From positions 17,954 to 81,953 of the forward strand of contig CAUPSS010000292.1 in assembly GCA_963514095.1 (NCBI GenBank): DNA of 64,000 bases, written 5' to 3'. The first letter of the stretch is position 1. Each line of letters starts with the position of its first letter. A program made the position numbers and the translations under genes. This stretch comes from Eutrigla gurnardus (taxonomy: Eukaryota; Chordata; Actinopteri; Perciformes; Triglidae). Below the pieces are notes generated by a model. That model had not been told where the DNA came from. It did not search any database and was given only the letters and a program-made list of their open reading frames with translations. This document shows, piece after piece, positions 26,406 through 37,437 of the stretch.

Positions 26406-26689
26406 TGCAACCGCTGTTTGGTTCTGATTCTTCATCGTTTCTGAAATCTAAATTTATTTTATTTTAAAGCGAAAAAACCTTTGTAATTGTGTCTCTTTCC
26501 AGCCTTGCCATGTTTGATTAGAGTTTTAAGGAACATTTATGTAAGGGACGCTTGTCGCATTGATAAAAGAAGAATCTCCAACAAGTGGCAGGGTGAAGGG
26601 ACGCGTGTTGGCGGATTTATCGGCAAACGTGGTCTTCGGAGACACAAAAATTGTACTTTGAAGCTCCGTTCAACACCATTGGGAGTTTG

Positions 26690-26820
26690 TGCGTTAATGA
26701 GCGCTGTTGGTGAGGACACTAACTCAGACATGACTGATTGGATTTTAATGAAACTCCTGGATATCATTAATCCATCGGCCGTCAAAATTGCACTCATTAT
26801 CAAAATCTTATTTTACAGAT
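26690..26820. promoter_or_regulatory. Candidate conserved non-coding element
   Basis: TGCGTTAATGAGCGC, TGATTGGATTTTAATGAAAC and ATATCATTAATCCATCGGCC lie within 130 bp, with no repeats. The longer open frames that cross it on both strands have no domain. Confidence 0.33.
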
Positions 26821-28124
26821 TTACAGCAAAAAAAAACGCGATCTATTCCAGGAAACTCCGCCACACCACTTACATGTGACATTCAGTGCAAGCGTCCTGA
26901 TTGGCTAACGCCGACTGTCAATCGAAAGGCCAGGAGACGTGTTTAGTTTACTGTTAATGCATTCAGCATGATTTAGCTTCTTTTTCTTCTTCTTTTTTTT
27001 CCTCCTCCTCTTCGTCACCCTCAGGGCAAATTTGGGGGCGGCGGTGTCGGTGATATTATAAATAACACGGCTGAGGTTGACAAGGCGGTTGCGTCCTCCC
27101 TCCCCATCCTTCTGTCTCTCTCTCTCCTCTCGCCCTGCTGCTCGTCTATGCTCGACCACGAGTGCCTTCGCCGTTCTGCGTGTGTGGCTTGAATTATATG
27201 AACGTCTCCCCGCCGAGGGGGGGGGGCAACGGGGGCCAAGTCATTGATATGTGCAGGAGGACTCGGGGATAACAGCCAACGCAGACCGGTGTTACGGCAG
27301 CCTGCCTGATACATTTTGATTGAGCAGAGACGGAGGAGGGGGGGGTGGAAGGGCAATGGAATGGAATTGGGGGAGGCTTAAAGCAGGGATAAAATGACAG
27401 AAAGGGAGCTTTTCTTTCACCTGCCTCTCCAGACTGCCACAAATGGACCCATGTTCATGTCAAGAGCCACACACGGAGCCTTGGACGGTTTCAGGTGCCA
27501 TGTGTTTCCCATCATCGTGGAGCTTTTTTTATTCTTCATCTTCAAACACGGGCCGTTATTTAGAAACATCTTGATGTGGTCTTTTTTTTTTTATTGTCTT
27601 CCCGATGATCCTGCACCGCCGCCGCCCCCCCCCCCCCCTCCCCTCACTTCTCCCACCATGTTTGTCCGTTGTGACATGGTCAGCACCCTAATGGACTGGA
27701 AATTTGTGTTGACAAAAGTCCTCCCCCTCCTCCCTCCCTCCCTCCCCCCACCCTCCTCTCCGTCTCCCTCTTGTCAGAAAACCGAAATAAGAGGGTGGCG
27801 GCGGCACACTGCGCACTTACGGCCCACATTAGGATCAGCCACCAAAGTGTCACCGAATCGCCTCGTGCAACATTTTGCCTTTGTTCACCGTGACAGGGGA
27901 GTGTGTGTGTGCGTGCATGTGTGTGTTTGATGCTCCTTCTCCACCTCCCTGCTTTTATCCCCAAATAGACATAGGCTTTTACTTTAGTGCATTATCCCAC
28001 TTCTACCGTGGATCATTTTTAATCTCATGTCTTTCTTCTTTTTGTTTTTTATTGACCTTTGTGTGCCGTTAACATCACGTTACATGCTCCGTTACTGCCC
28101 CGGCTGATTGTTGCCATGCTCCGT

Positions 28125-28265
28125 CTTCCCTGCGCCGTCTTGAATATTTTCATCCTAATTACTTTGCATGCATTCTACAGATAATATATGAATAGTACAG
28201 TTTGTTTATGATAATCAGGTCTTAGAGTTTTTCCTGTTTGCACCTGGCGGCTCATCGAGAACCAC
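28125..28265. promoter_or_regulatory. Candidate conserved non-coding element
   Basis: CATCCTAATTACTTTGCATG juxtaposes a TAATTA homeodomain site with an inverted octamer half (TTTGCAT). Downstream, TTTATGATAATCAGGTC and TGCACCTGGCGG add a Pbx-like word and an E-box. The motifs are seen; regulatory function is inferred. Confidence 0.35.
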
Positions 28266-28999
28266 AATGTTTCGACAGCTTCATTAACATTTTGGGAAAT
28301 TACAATCCGACAGTATTAATAAATAAATAAAATTAGAAATATCACATCACCACAGTTTAATAAAAGCTCAGAAGTAGACACACATTCAGCTGCTGATACA
28401 CCTGAAGTAAGTTCACCAAAACAACAAATTCAACAGTGTGGAATTATAAAAAAGAAACAACAAAAAATCTTCCTCTTGAAGAAGGATGAATATGTTTATT
28501 CATGTTTGTTTCACAGTTTCTATCACAGTTACGGAGGATGTAGTCCAAAGGGGTGACCCAACCGAGACAAAGACATGATTTATTTAGACCTAACAGGGTT
28601 TCAGCATCTTTGGTTAAAGAAAAGTTGTTCTACTACTTCATAATAAAATCTTCAATAAACCTATTTTGACCTACAGTATATGTAGGTTTTCCATTTTTGT
28701 TTTGGTATTGTATTCTTTATTTTCTTTAACAAATTATACCATAAAGTCCCCTTGTAGACTTTCCTTCAACACACTCATATTGTTTAATATATTCTGTGCA
28801 GTTTTGTCTATTAGGAAATACATCCATCGTTTTTGTGAGGCCTTGAAGTTGCATTAAAAGCTGAAAAGACAATATTATCTGCTTCAAGAACAGATTTACA
28901 CAGAATAGCTTTCCCTTGAATCTGATGAATATGGGTCCTGTATTCAGATCCTATGGGGGTCGTATTATAGGGCTTCCCATTAATGTGCTGGTCGATGTC

Positions 29000-30970
29000 A
29001 TTATAAGACATTCAAAGCCCAATTTATTTACCTCAATAGGCTCTTTGAGTGGTTAAAGATGACATTCGGTTCGACCCTAATTAAAATACAATACAGCTCG
29101 TTTCTTTGTTTGGGTTGTTTTGTTGTTGTTTGGAGCAAGCGGTGGTGGTGGAGCGATCTGAGTGGGTGAATCTGAAAAAAAATCAGTTTACAAAGAAAAG
29201 AAGAGGTTCAAATGGGCCTCTCTTTTATGCTAAGCTAATAGCTAATGTGTGGCATGAACAGGGTTGCAAGTCAATTTCCTTGACAACTCGACCAAACGCC
29301 TCGGATTCCCCCCGAGATCCGTCGCTCTGCGACTTAAGTCGGAGCTCTTTTCACAGACCTGCTTCCCCAATTATCACTTCTTTTTTTCTTCTGACCAACA
29401 CGGCTAATGAACAAACACACAAACACACACCACACTGCCTCTATACAATTTACCACCTCTTGCCTCCCTTTATCTTTTTGTGTTTTTTTCTCTTCATCTT
29501 AACCCCCTCTCCCCCCCATTCCTCTCTCCAAAGCTTTCATTCACGAACATCGTTTCAGGTTGTTTTATAGCTCCCTGCACAAATGGAGGATGGAAGGGAA
29601 AAAAACACTAAAATAAAAGATGAAAGGATAGATGAGGATAGAGAACAGCACTCAAGGCTGTGAAAGGAAGAAATAGATTTTAAGGCTCCGCTTGGCTTTT
29701 TATTCTTTAACGGTTTGGTGACATGAAATGGTGATATGAGCTGAAGAGTGTATTAGCAGCGGCTTCAAGCAGAATCACTTACTTTTTTAAGAGAAGCTAA
29801 ACCTTCTTTTCCTGCAAGGTATTTGAATTATACATAGTGTTAATTCTTATAAATATCCATATCGACCAGCCTTTACTGGTTGGAACACGGCTACCGCAAT
29901 TTAATTTTTGTGACCGGCTGATCTGGAGTCAGGAGATGTAGAAATACCGTTTTTTGCCCCTTGACTCTTGCCTAACCACAACCACAATGTGCTAGCAAGT
30001 AGCATAAGCGATTTAGCGCTAGCATTATGCTAATTGAAAGCTAACAACTATCCTGAACGGTATTTGAGAAACAGTAAAGCTATGTTAGGTACCGGAGATC
30101 AAGCCAAACAGTTCACGTGGTGTTTTTTTTTTATGTTTTTGCAATTATAGCATGAAAACATGCTAGCTAGTCAGCTAATTCACCAGCACCTAAATCCACT
30201 CATGCTTGTCACAGTGTAGGAAAGCACTTATGCCAGATAATCGGTCAATTATGCTGAGTCACTAGATTCCGTAATGTGGTAATGGCTTAATTTACTTTTT
30301 TATTCACATTTTTGGAAGCATTTTTTTCCTTTTCAATTTCCAGGGAAGAAGCACGTCAGCCAAAAACTCTGGGGTTTACCATCTGAGGGTTTTTGGCTGT
30401 AGTTCCACTTCCTCCCCCGAAGCCCGATCATATGAAATCTGGATGAGTCAGGAACACGGAGGACTTTGTAGTTTTTTTATTTGTTGCACCTTATTTAGAC
30501 TTTTTCCAACGGTGGTGTTTAAATAAGTACTGTAGAAGTAGCAGGTGGGGGGAAAACTTTGGTCTTTATTTCTCCGAATGCGGTTGCCAGTTATGATATA
30601 CGGCCAGCCAAGTCCAGCGGCAAAATGGGAAAAAAGAAAAAAAAAGTTCTGAATTACGCGAGGCAAGCTGTTACGGCTCAATAACCCGGGCCTGTAATCG
30701 GCTCGCATTTCAAACGCACACACGCTTCGCGTTCACACAGCCCCTCGGTCGGGCTGCTTTTTCTTTTTTTTTACGAGGAAGCACACCGCGCGAGGTGATC
30801 AGCATATGTTTTGTTGACATAAATTTAAAATTTATCGCCGTTGTCAAAAGTGACTGTTGGACAAAGTCGATTATTAACTGAGTAAATGGCCTGAGAGAGT
30901 TTTATGTGAACTTCCTTAATGGCTGCAGTCAGTCTGTTTCAAATCACCGTTCCCGAGCTCCCCGAGCTCC
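29000..30970. other. Intronic sequence, no gene seen
   Basis: Unique DNA with a patch rich in GCTAGC/TTAGC words at 29985-30175 and a pyrimidine-rich stretch at 29340-29560. The open frame across 29106-29570 is Ser/Phe-rich and domain-free. Confidence 0.5.
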
Positions 30971-30977
30971 CCACCCA

Positions 30978-31033
30978 CCACACACACACACACGCACACA
31001 CACACACACACACACCCACACACACACACACAC
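30978..31033 (+). repeat. (CA)n microsatellite
   Basis: CA array with one GCA and one CCA interruption. Confidence 0.95.
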
Positions 31034-32080
31034 CTCATCATCTATTTCAGAAGCACAACATGAAAGCAGACGGTAACGAGAGAGAGGTATATCGGAGCTC
31101 AATCACTGAACTGCGACAATATATTTTAGTATCCTTTTACATATCGTTAAATCTTGTTGGAGCTGAATTACAGTATATTATTAGCTTTGCTAAAGCACAC
31201 AAAGCACGCCGCAGGTGTGTGTGTGTGTGTGTGTTTTAACTGTCATTTCATAAATGGGGTCCCTGAGCCGGTCCCTGGATTCTCTCAGACCAGGTACAGG
31301 TGCAGTCCGATCCTCGCCGGTTTATGGACTTTGGCTGATTCGTGGGCGGAGAGAATCCGTTGGCTTCTTCGCTTTTTAGCCGTCGTCAGCAGCCCAAAAA
31401 TTGGACCATTGTACTTAACCTGATTCTTTTTTCTTCCTCTTTCAAACAGCTTTATGCCACCACGATATAATTTGGACTTTTCGTAAAGAAAATTGCACTT
31501 GAAAACTGCAGCTTCACACCCGGTTGACTAAATACCTTTAAACGGTGGAAAGGATGTGTTTCAATAGGTCCTAAACCGTCCCCCCTTTTTAACAGACTCA
31601 ATTTGCTGGAACAAGGTGCTGTTCCCATTCTGTTGAACGTCGGGTAATGTGCTGTTTTCGGCTGCTATCGCAGTTTACATTCGACACACTCGTAGGCCGG
31701 GACGTACACACACACACACGGCCGCCGCGCTCGCCGACACTACATTCACGGCGAGACGCTTCCACTCCTCTCGGCCTTAATAAGTCCATCCATACCTTAT
31801 CAGCGCTCTGTCTGGGGGGCACAATGGTCAGATTGAGGAGGGACACAAAAGACCCTTTGAAAGCCTTTGTGCTCTCTTTGTGTGTGTGTTGTCTTGTGGT
31901 TTACGGCTTTTCGTGTGTTTTCTCCTCTTATCGGAGTGGAAGTGTGTGAATACCTGTGATCCTTTCCGAAAAGGACAAAAGAAAATTCCATTCCTTTTTG
32001 TCCGATTGTGTTTGTTTGGTGAGTTTCTGTCTACGTGGCTAAAATACAGCATGAATGAAATACTAACGACGGTGTATTCG

Positions 32081-32524
32081 GTCCACTGTAGGAAACAAAA
32101 CGAAGCCGAGAGACGGGGCAATATTCAGAGAAACAAAGTCACAAAGTTGCAAGTTTGTAAATATATCTATCAAATATTAACAAGATGCTAAGTTCCTCTA
32201 ACACCCGATGTTTGCCGCTACTAAAACAAGTTAAAACTACCGCTAGCATTTTAGCCCGATCGCCCAATCTATAAAAACCCATACGATGACAATTTGGCCT
32301 CATATAAATAAAACCAACAATAAGCATCAACATCATCACCCTAAGGCGTTGTCACACATTGTGATGTATTAATTAGAAAATTAAATGTACACTCATGTGG
32401 ACGTTAGCTAGCATAAATGTTAGCATCGTAATAAAATCACAAATTTGCCACTTTTTTTCCTCTGAATATTGCCCCCCTCTCTTGGCTCCGTTTTTTTTTC
32501 TTCTCTTTTTTTCCTACAGTGGCC
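32081..32524 (+). mobile_element. Foldback (MITE-like) element, family B, near-complete copy
   Basis: The left end reads GTCCACTGTAGGAAACAAAA, then GAAGCCGAGAGACGGGGCAA and TATTCAGAGAAACAAAGTC. The right end read in reverse complement gives GGCCACTGTAGGAAAAAAAG, then GGAGCCAAGAGAGGGGGGCA and ATATTCAGAGG, so the arms are about 80 bp long. The interior contains ACCGCTAGCATTTTAGCCC, GACAATTTGGCCTCATATAA and TTAGCATCGTAATAAA, shared with other copies. There is no ORF, so it is a non-autonomous DNA-transposon type. The target duplication is not resolved. Confidence 0.8.
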
Positions 32525-33795
32525 CTAAAACACCGTCGTAACTACAGCTGTAAGGTGATTGCTATTGATTTGTCCAACTGTATGTATAACTTAGAGCAGC
32601 CTGATGTTATTCCCGCTTTAGTTTGCTTTTGATCGAACACCACATATTCCAGGTTTCTGCGCCTGGAAGGTGCATTCTGGGAAAACTGTTCATTTAAAGT
32701 GCATCACATCCCGATATATAACGTCTGGCCCCGAATGTGCCATCGCACACTGATGTGTGATGGTGTAAAAGAGGATTGTTTCCATTCTCGCTTGTGTCGT
32801 TCCCGTCTCACTGTGTCACTTTCCTTTCCCTTTTTTGGGGGGAAAAAGTGTCTTCCAATCCCTTCTGGGTACATTTGGCATTTATAGGGGCCTTTTAATC
32901 ACTCACTGCTTGCCAGAGGGCTGTCATTCTGCCTTTTAGTTCCCCGGCTCTCTCCACAAATTCGAACCACTAAAATGGCTATCATGACTTCTTCAACCCG
33001 TTACTGCAATTTTTTTCTTCTTCTTCCTGTCAGGTTTCAAGGATTTCTTTTTGGAAGCAATTAATAGTCAAACTAGACGTCATTGCTTAATAACTCCCGT
33101 AGCCATAACTATAATCTCTCTCTGTCTGTCTCCCCCCCTCTTCTCGAGGCACAAAAGAGAGCTGTAAATCAATTTGCATTCGACATCTGACATCAATCAG
33201 TCATGTTTTGGGAGAGTGGCACCTCCTCCTGCTCCGCGGCTCCGTTGAGAACCCTAAGATGGATGGCTGTCATCTCGCCCAAGTTAGAGCAGATCTCTTA
33301 TCAAGGGCATTGTTTCCCCCCGAAGAATCGTTCCACCTGACTCAACGAAGAGGCGACCGAGACTGTTAAATAGAATCCCTCTGTTTTGACGTAGCTAGAA
33401 GCGTGTACGCACATGATTATAGCAACGTGCACTTCTCCTTTTTGCATATCTGGGGTGTATTCTTTTCAGTGATAACACGTTTAGCATCATTTAAATATGC
33501 TGCTGCTTCGTCTTAATGTTTTCTGGCAGTTGGCAAACACTGGAGTGTGGATATATATTTACTCATTCTGATAGTAGATTAAATGAGGAATTATTATTTC
33601 TGTCTCAGTTTTTAGATTAACATTTCTCCTCAATGCGTCTTTGTAAAAAAAAAAGAGACATTTATCGTATCTCAACTTAGTTTATTTAAATGGCATCTAT
33701 ATCATATTCAAAGCATTAATATAGCAGCAAACAGTTGATGTGTTAAGATATAGTGGAAGTGTGTGTTGAGCTTCTCCTTGCTAGCTGCGCTAGCT

Positions 33796-33939
33796 GTTAG
33801 CACTGTTGGCTCTGTTAGCACTGTTGGCATTGTTAGCACTGTTGGCATTGTAAGCACTGTTAGCTCTGTCAGCACTGTTGGCATTGTAAGCACTGTTAGC
33901 TCCTTCAGCACTGTTGCCATTGTTAGCGCTGTTAGTACC
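33796..33939 (+). repeat. 9-bp minisatellite, 16 copies
   Basis: The unit is GTTAGCACT, alternating with GTTGGCATT and GTTAGCTCT variants, so an 18-bp dimer period is also visible. Because 9 is a multiple of 3, both strands read through as Ser-Thr-Val or Leu-Thr-Met-Pro repeats. Confidence 0.93.
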
Positions 33940-34599
33940 TTAAGATGCACGTCAATAGAAAGGCTCAGAATGTTGTATTGAGCACCTTAAGGTTCAGTAT
34001 CGGTATCTTTCGCTCAGCATCATATTTTGGACAGTAAAGCATAACTTTGTTAACTTTGTCCTTAATTACAAAACTCCCATCTTCCTGTATCGTGTTTCCC
34101 ATTTCTAAATAACGTATTGATTAATTCTGTATGACCAAAACGTAAACTGCATTGTTTCTTCTCTCATACCTACATTCTTTGAATTGATGTATATGATCTA
34201 CATCCAGAAACACCAAATTCCTTACTGTCAGCTCGCTCCCACCATCTGGATTTGACCTTATTATAAAAAAACAAGCCGACTCACCGTGAGAAAAGAGAGC
34301 GGCGGGGTTTTTTTGGGAAGATTAAATGGTCCAAATCTGAAACGGTACTGACTTGACAAACAATCATTACAATCAGGGCTGTGTGTGTCTTGGTGAACCC
34401 TCACTGGAGGCGAGGTATTTGAAGTTCTCGGGAGGCTCAAGGCGCCGTGGCAGTTGTTTGGCAATTCGTGTCACCTTAATTGCTTTAGAGCACTTTCAGA
34501 TATCGCTCAAGAATAATATGCTTTGTGCTGAGCCGTGGGGTCTTTGAGGATTTCGTAACAGAGCGAGACTTTTTCTGTTGTCAGACGTTATTTAGTTAC

Positions 34600-34990
34600 T
34601 TCACCTTCAAGGCCTTTTGCCACATAATCAAATAGTGAACCGTAGTCCTGTCTGACCTTGTGTGCTTAATGACTGTCAATCTGGTAAAAAAAAAAAAAGA
34701 CATTTCATTGCCGATCAAGATTTTTTTAGTTTGCTTCAAGCTACACATCCCCTCAGAGATTAGAGAGCGGTAGTCCAAATAAAAATAAAAAAACCTGCTC
34801 CATTAATGGTTCATAACACTCAAGTAGCTGTCTGCTGTTTTTGCCTGAATAAATCATTCCATTTCTCTTTATGGGCTCCGTATCCATCTGCAGCGCTGCA
34901 GATATAGGTGGCTGATAACGGCGTCCCCTTCAATAGCATCTCGTGATTTACAGCGCCGAATCGCGGTCTGGTCTGGTGCTCCCGTCGGTA
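34600..34990. promoter_or_regulatory. Candidate conserved intronic element near the exon
   Basis: ACATAATCAAATAGTGAACC and TTAATGACTGTCAATCTGG near 34625-34685, then GGTGGCTGATAACGGCGTCC and the palindrome near 34890-34925, lie in sequence without microsatellites apart from one A-run. The proximity to the exon suggests a splicing or enhancer role, but this is inference. Confidence 0.28.
34886..34903. other. 18-bp perfect palindrome
   Basis: ATCTGCAGCGCTGCAGAT equals its own reverse complement. It lies about 300 bp upstream of the zbtb16 exon, within repeat-free CNE-like DNA (34860-34990). Confidence 0.85.
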
Positions 34991-35169
34991 AACAATGTGT
35001 GCCGTTAGACGTATGGCTCGTTCGAACTGATGGTTATTGTTATTGTGGCGATGTTATGACTGACGGATGTTTTTCTTAAATTGCAAAAAAGTTGTTATTG
35101 GCTGTAAAAAAAAAAAGTAATGAATTGATGATGATAATAAAGAAGCCACTTTGGTCTACAGATTAAGCT

Positions 35170-35206
35170 TTTGCCTGATGTTTGTTTTCTGCTCTTTCGT
35201 CAACAG
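35170..35206 (+). other. zbtb16: Splice acceptor and pyrimidine tract of the zbtb16 exon
   Basis: The intron end is T-rich (TTTGCCTGATGTTTGTTTTC, then TGCTCTTTCGTCAACAG) and stops at AG 35205-35206. No competing AG lies in the preceding 30 bases. The reading frame and the homology to PLZF both begin exactly at this point. Confidence 0.88.
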
Positions 35207-35304
35207 GAAGATGCACAGTGGAATGAAGACCTACGGCTGTGAGCTGTGTGGAAAGAGCTTCCTGGACAGCCTCCGTCTACGGATGCATTTGCTGTCTCAT
35301 TCAG
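35207..35304 (+). CDS. zbtb16: Internal exon of ZBTB16/PLZF (zinc finger 1 end and zinc finger 2)
   Basis: ZBTB16 (PLZF) is a nuclear BTB/POZ transcriptional repressor with nine C2H2 fingers that acts in limb and axial patterning, haematopoiesis and germ-line stem cells. The exon reads RKMHSGMKTYGCELCGKSF followed by LDSLRLRMHLLSHS. The first His is the last zinc ligand of finger 1. CELC, then 12 residues, then HLLSH is a complete C-X2-C-X12-H-X3-H finger 2. From memory the human protein differs here only at a few positions (RKL, GKRF, LLAHSA), which makes the family call firm. The exon begins with the third base of an Arg codon after CAACAG and ends with the first base of a codon before GTAAGG. 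The split G fits the Ala that follows in mammals. It is 98 bp, so it is not frame-neutral if skipped. Whether this is the zbtb16a or zbtb16b duplicate cannot be told from so short a segment. Confidence 0.93.
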
Positions 35305-35310
35305 GTAAGG
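35302..35310 (+). other. zbtb16: Splice donor of the zbtb16 exon
   Basis: CAG|GTAAGG matches the U1 consensus almost perfectly, with GT at 35305-35306. Homology to PLZF ends here. The frame stays open for 38 further codons into the intron (to about 35420), but those residues are a Pro/Lys-rich non-family sequence. Confidence 0.9.
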
Positions 35311-36349
35311 AAATCAACCCCCCACCCCCAAAGAAAAAACTCCACAACCCCCGCACTACGATGATCGCTGCCGAGCGTAGCGGTACATCCTGTTTTCATC
35401 ACCGACGGGTTGAGCGCTGATTGTAGGGAATGGTTGAGAGTGTTTTTGTTTCGTTTAGTTGAATGAAAATGAAAATAGTAAAAGTTGGATACACGTGATT
35501 CCACATAATGTGCTAAACATGCAAAATCCTTTGTTAAATCCCTGCAGATTCATTCACTTTTAACCTGAAGCATGGACTTAAATGTGCTTTACAACCCTCC
35601 ACAGATTTAACAGTGATCCATTCACTATGAATATAGTGAAAAAAACATTTCAGCATGATATATTATAAGATTCAGCAGCCCGAGAGCCAGAAAAGGGATA
35701 ATATATCTCACTTTTATTTACTTTCCACAGTGCCGATTCAACAACCAATCTGTATCAAAATCCGCAGCTGGAGAGCTTGTTAGCGTTAGCTATTAGCCTG
35801 CTCCACATAATGACTCGAGCTAACGGCTAATATTAACAGAGTTCCGTTTGAGTTATATTCTATTTTAATATATTTATGATGTGTTCAAAATTAATCTTGT
35901 AGAAATGTAGCTTGGGGCGAGAAATTTGAATACACACAGATGTTGAAGGATCTATATAAAATAGATATTATAGAGAGAATTATGACTTTCGAACACTAGC
36001 TTCAAGCAGCTTATAATAAATGGTTGCAATTATTAATATCAAGATTTGTTTTTTAACTCAAGCAAATATTTAACAATATTTTTGAATATTTAATTAAAGA
36101 TACAATCACATATTTCCAAATTATTTTAATTGTGGGGTTTTTTCATGCAAATAACTACTATAGAAATATAACAAGTTAAAAGGATGACATTTACATAATT
36201 TATGATGGTTTACACTTCGGGAGGGTGGAAATTATTTAAAAAAAAGTTAGAAACCCAGAATGTAATATAGAACTTAAATGCACTAAATAGATTTTTTTTA
36301 TTATTAGTTTTTGTATATTTACTAGTGCTACTTAATGAAGAATTTATTT

Positions 36350-36402
36350 TTCCAATTACTAGATTAATCAATGATTAATCAAACAATCCACAGCCCTACT
36401 GT
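36350..36402. mobile_element. Dispersed repeat remnant
   Basis: ATTAATCAATGATTAATCAA followed by ACAATCCACAGCCCTACTG resembles a piece repeated widely in fish genomes (ATTAATC pairs followed by ACAGCCCTA). No full element was defined. Confidence 0.35.
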
Positions 36403-36610
36403 GACTATACTAGCTTTTTATATGTGACTTTGGAGCATAACCCAATTTCGGTGATTTATGGATTAAAAAAGTTGAGCTGCTCTGGGGAAAAACTGAAGCA
36501 AAGAAGGTGTCTGCAAATCATCATCATCATCCTGCCTGTCGCCCTCCGCGACATCAGAGGTCTGAAATTCAGAACACAAGACACATTGATTGGTCGAGTT
36601 TGACACTATT

Positions 36611-36623
36611 ACACACACACACA

Positions 36624-36684
<61 letters not shown>
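36611..36684 (+). repeat. (CA)n microsatellite
   Basis: About 37 CA units with one GACA interruption. Confidence 0.96.
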
Positions 36685-36686
<2 letters not shown>

Positions 36687-36851
36687 AAGCAGTCCCTGTG
36701 CTCTGAGCCTACTTAGCACAGCGCTGTTTTAATGGCGTGGGGCCGTCTTTTATAGGCAGCAAAGAGCTCCTCATTCCTGAGGCTCCTAAGTGCAGATGGT
36801 TTATTGAGACACTGTAAAAGCCATGGGACCTCTGAGGGAACCCCTTCTGCA

Positions 36852-36865
36852 TACACACACACACA

Positions 36866-36902
<37 letters not shown>
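36852..36902 (+). repeat. (CA)n microsatellite
   Basis: About 25 units with one TACA interruption. Confidence 0.96.
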
Positions 36903-36904
<2 letters not shown>

Positions 36905-37016
36905 CCCCCAAATCCATGCGTGGATGTAGGCCCCCTGTTCAGATCCCTGTGTGGGAGCCAGTAAGTGGTCTCCATTGTCTCTATGTGGCATTATTGTTGT
37001 TGTTGTTTAGGATACT

Positions 37017-37036
37017 CCCCCCCCCCCCCCCCCCCC
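37017..37036 (+). repeat. Poly-C tract
   Basis: Twenty C residues. Confidence 0.95.
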
Positions 37037-37355
37037 ATCTACTGTCAGTAGGCAGAAAAACAATAATTGCCAGGATCACTTCTGTTTGTTGGGACAAACT
37101 ATGACTGACACTCCGTTCGTGTGACGGAGATGAATGACAACGTCCCGCTGTGCCGGTGAATCGACTCAGCGTGTCACAAAGCAGAAACCAAACAGAAAAG
37201 TTGCTCTGTTTGTTTTAGAATTCCGCCCCATTTCCCACAATGCCCACCTGTTCTGGTACACACTTTAGTTTGCAAACGCTGTCGTCATGGCGACGCAGAA
37301 GCTCGAGAGGTGAGTCGAGGTGATCTCGTGCTCAGACGCATGTTGTCTATTTTTA

Positions 37356-37357
<2 letters not shown>

Positions 37358-37436
<79 letters not shown>
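37358..37436 (+). repeat. (GT)n microsatellite
   Basis: About 39 uninterrupted GT units. Confidence 0.97.

Positions 37437-37437
<1 letters not shown>

Noticed and set aside
27394..27930. Open frame of 178 codons on +
   Set aside because: Poly-Pro and Ser-rich low complexity, overlapping minus-strand frames, no domain.
35151..35206. Possible in-frame start codon upstream of the zinc-finger exon
   Set aside because: The in-frame Met at 35151 lies in the intron before a strong acceptor, and the family protein continues upstream through another exon.
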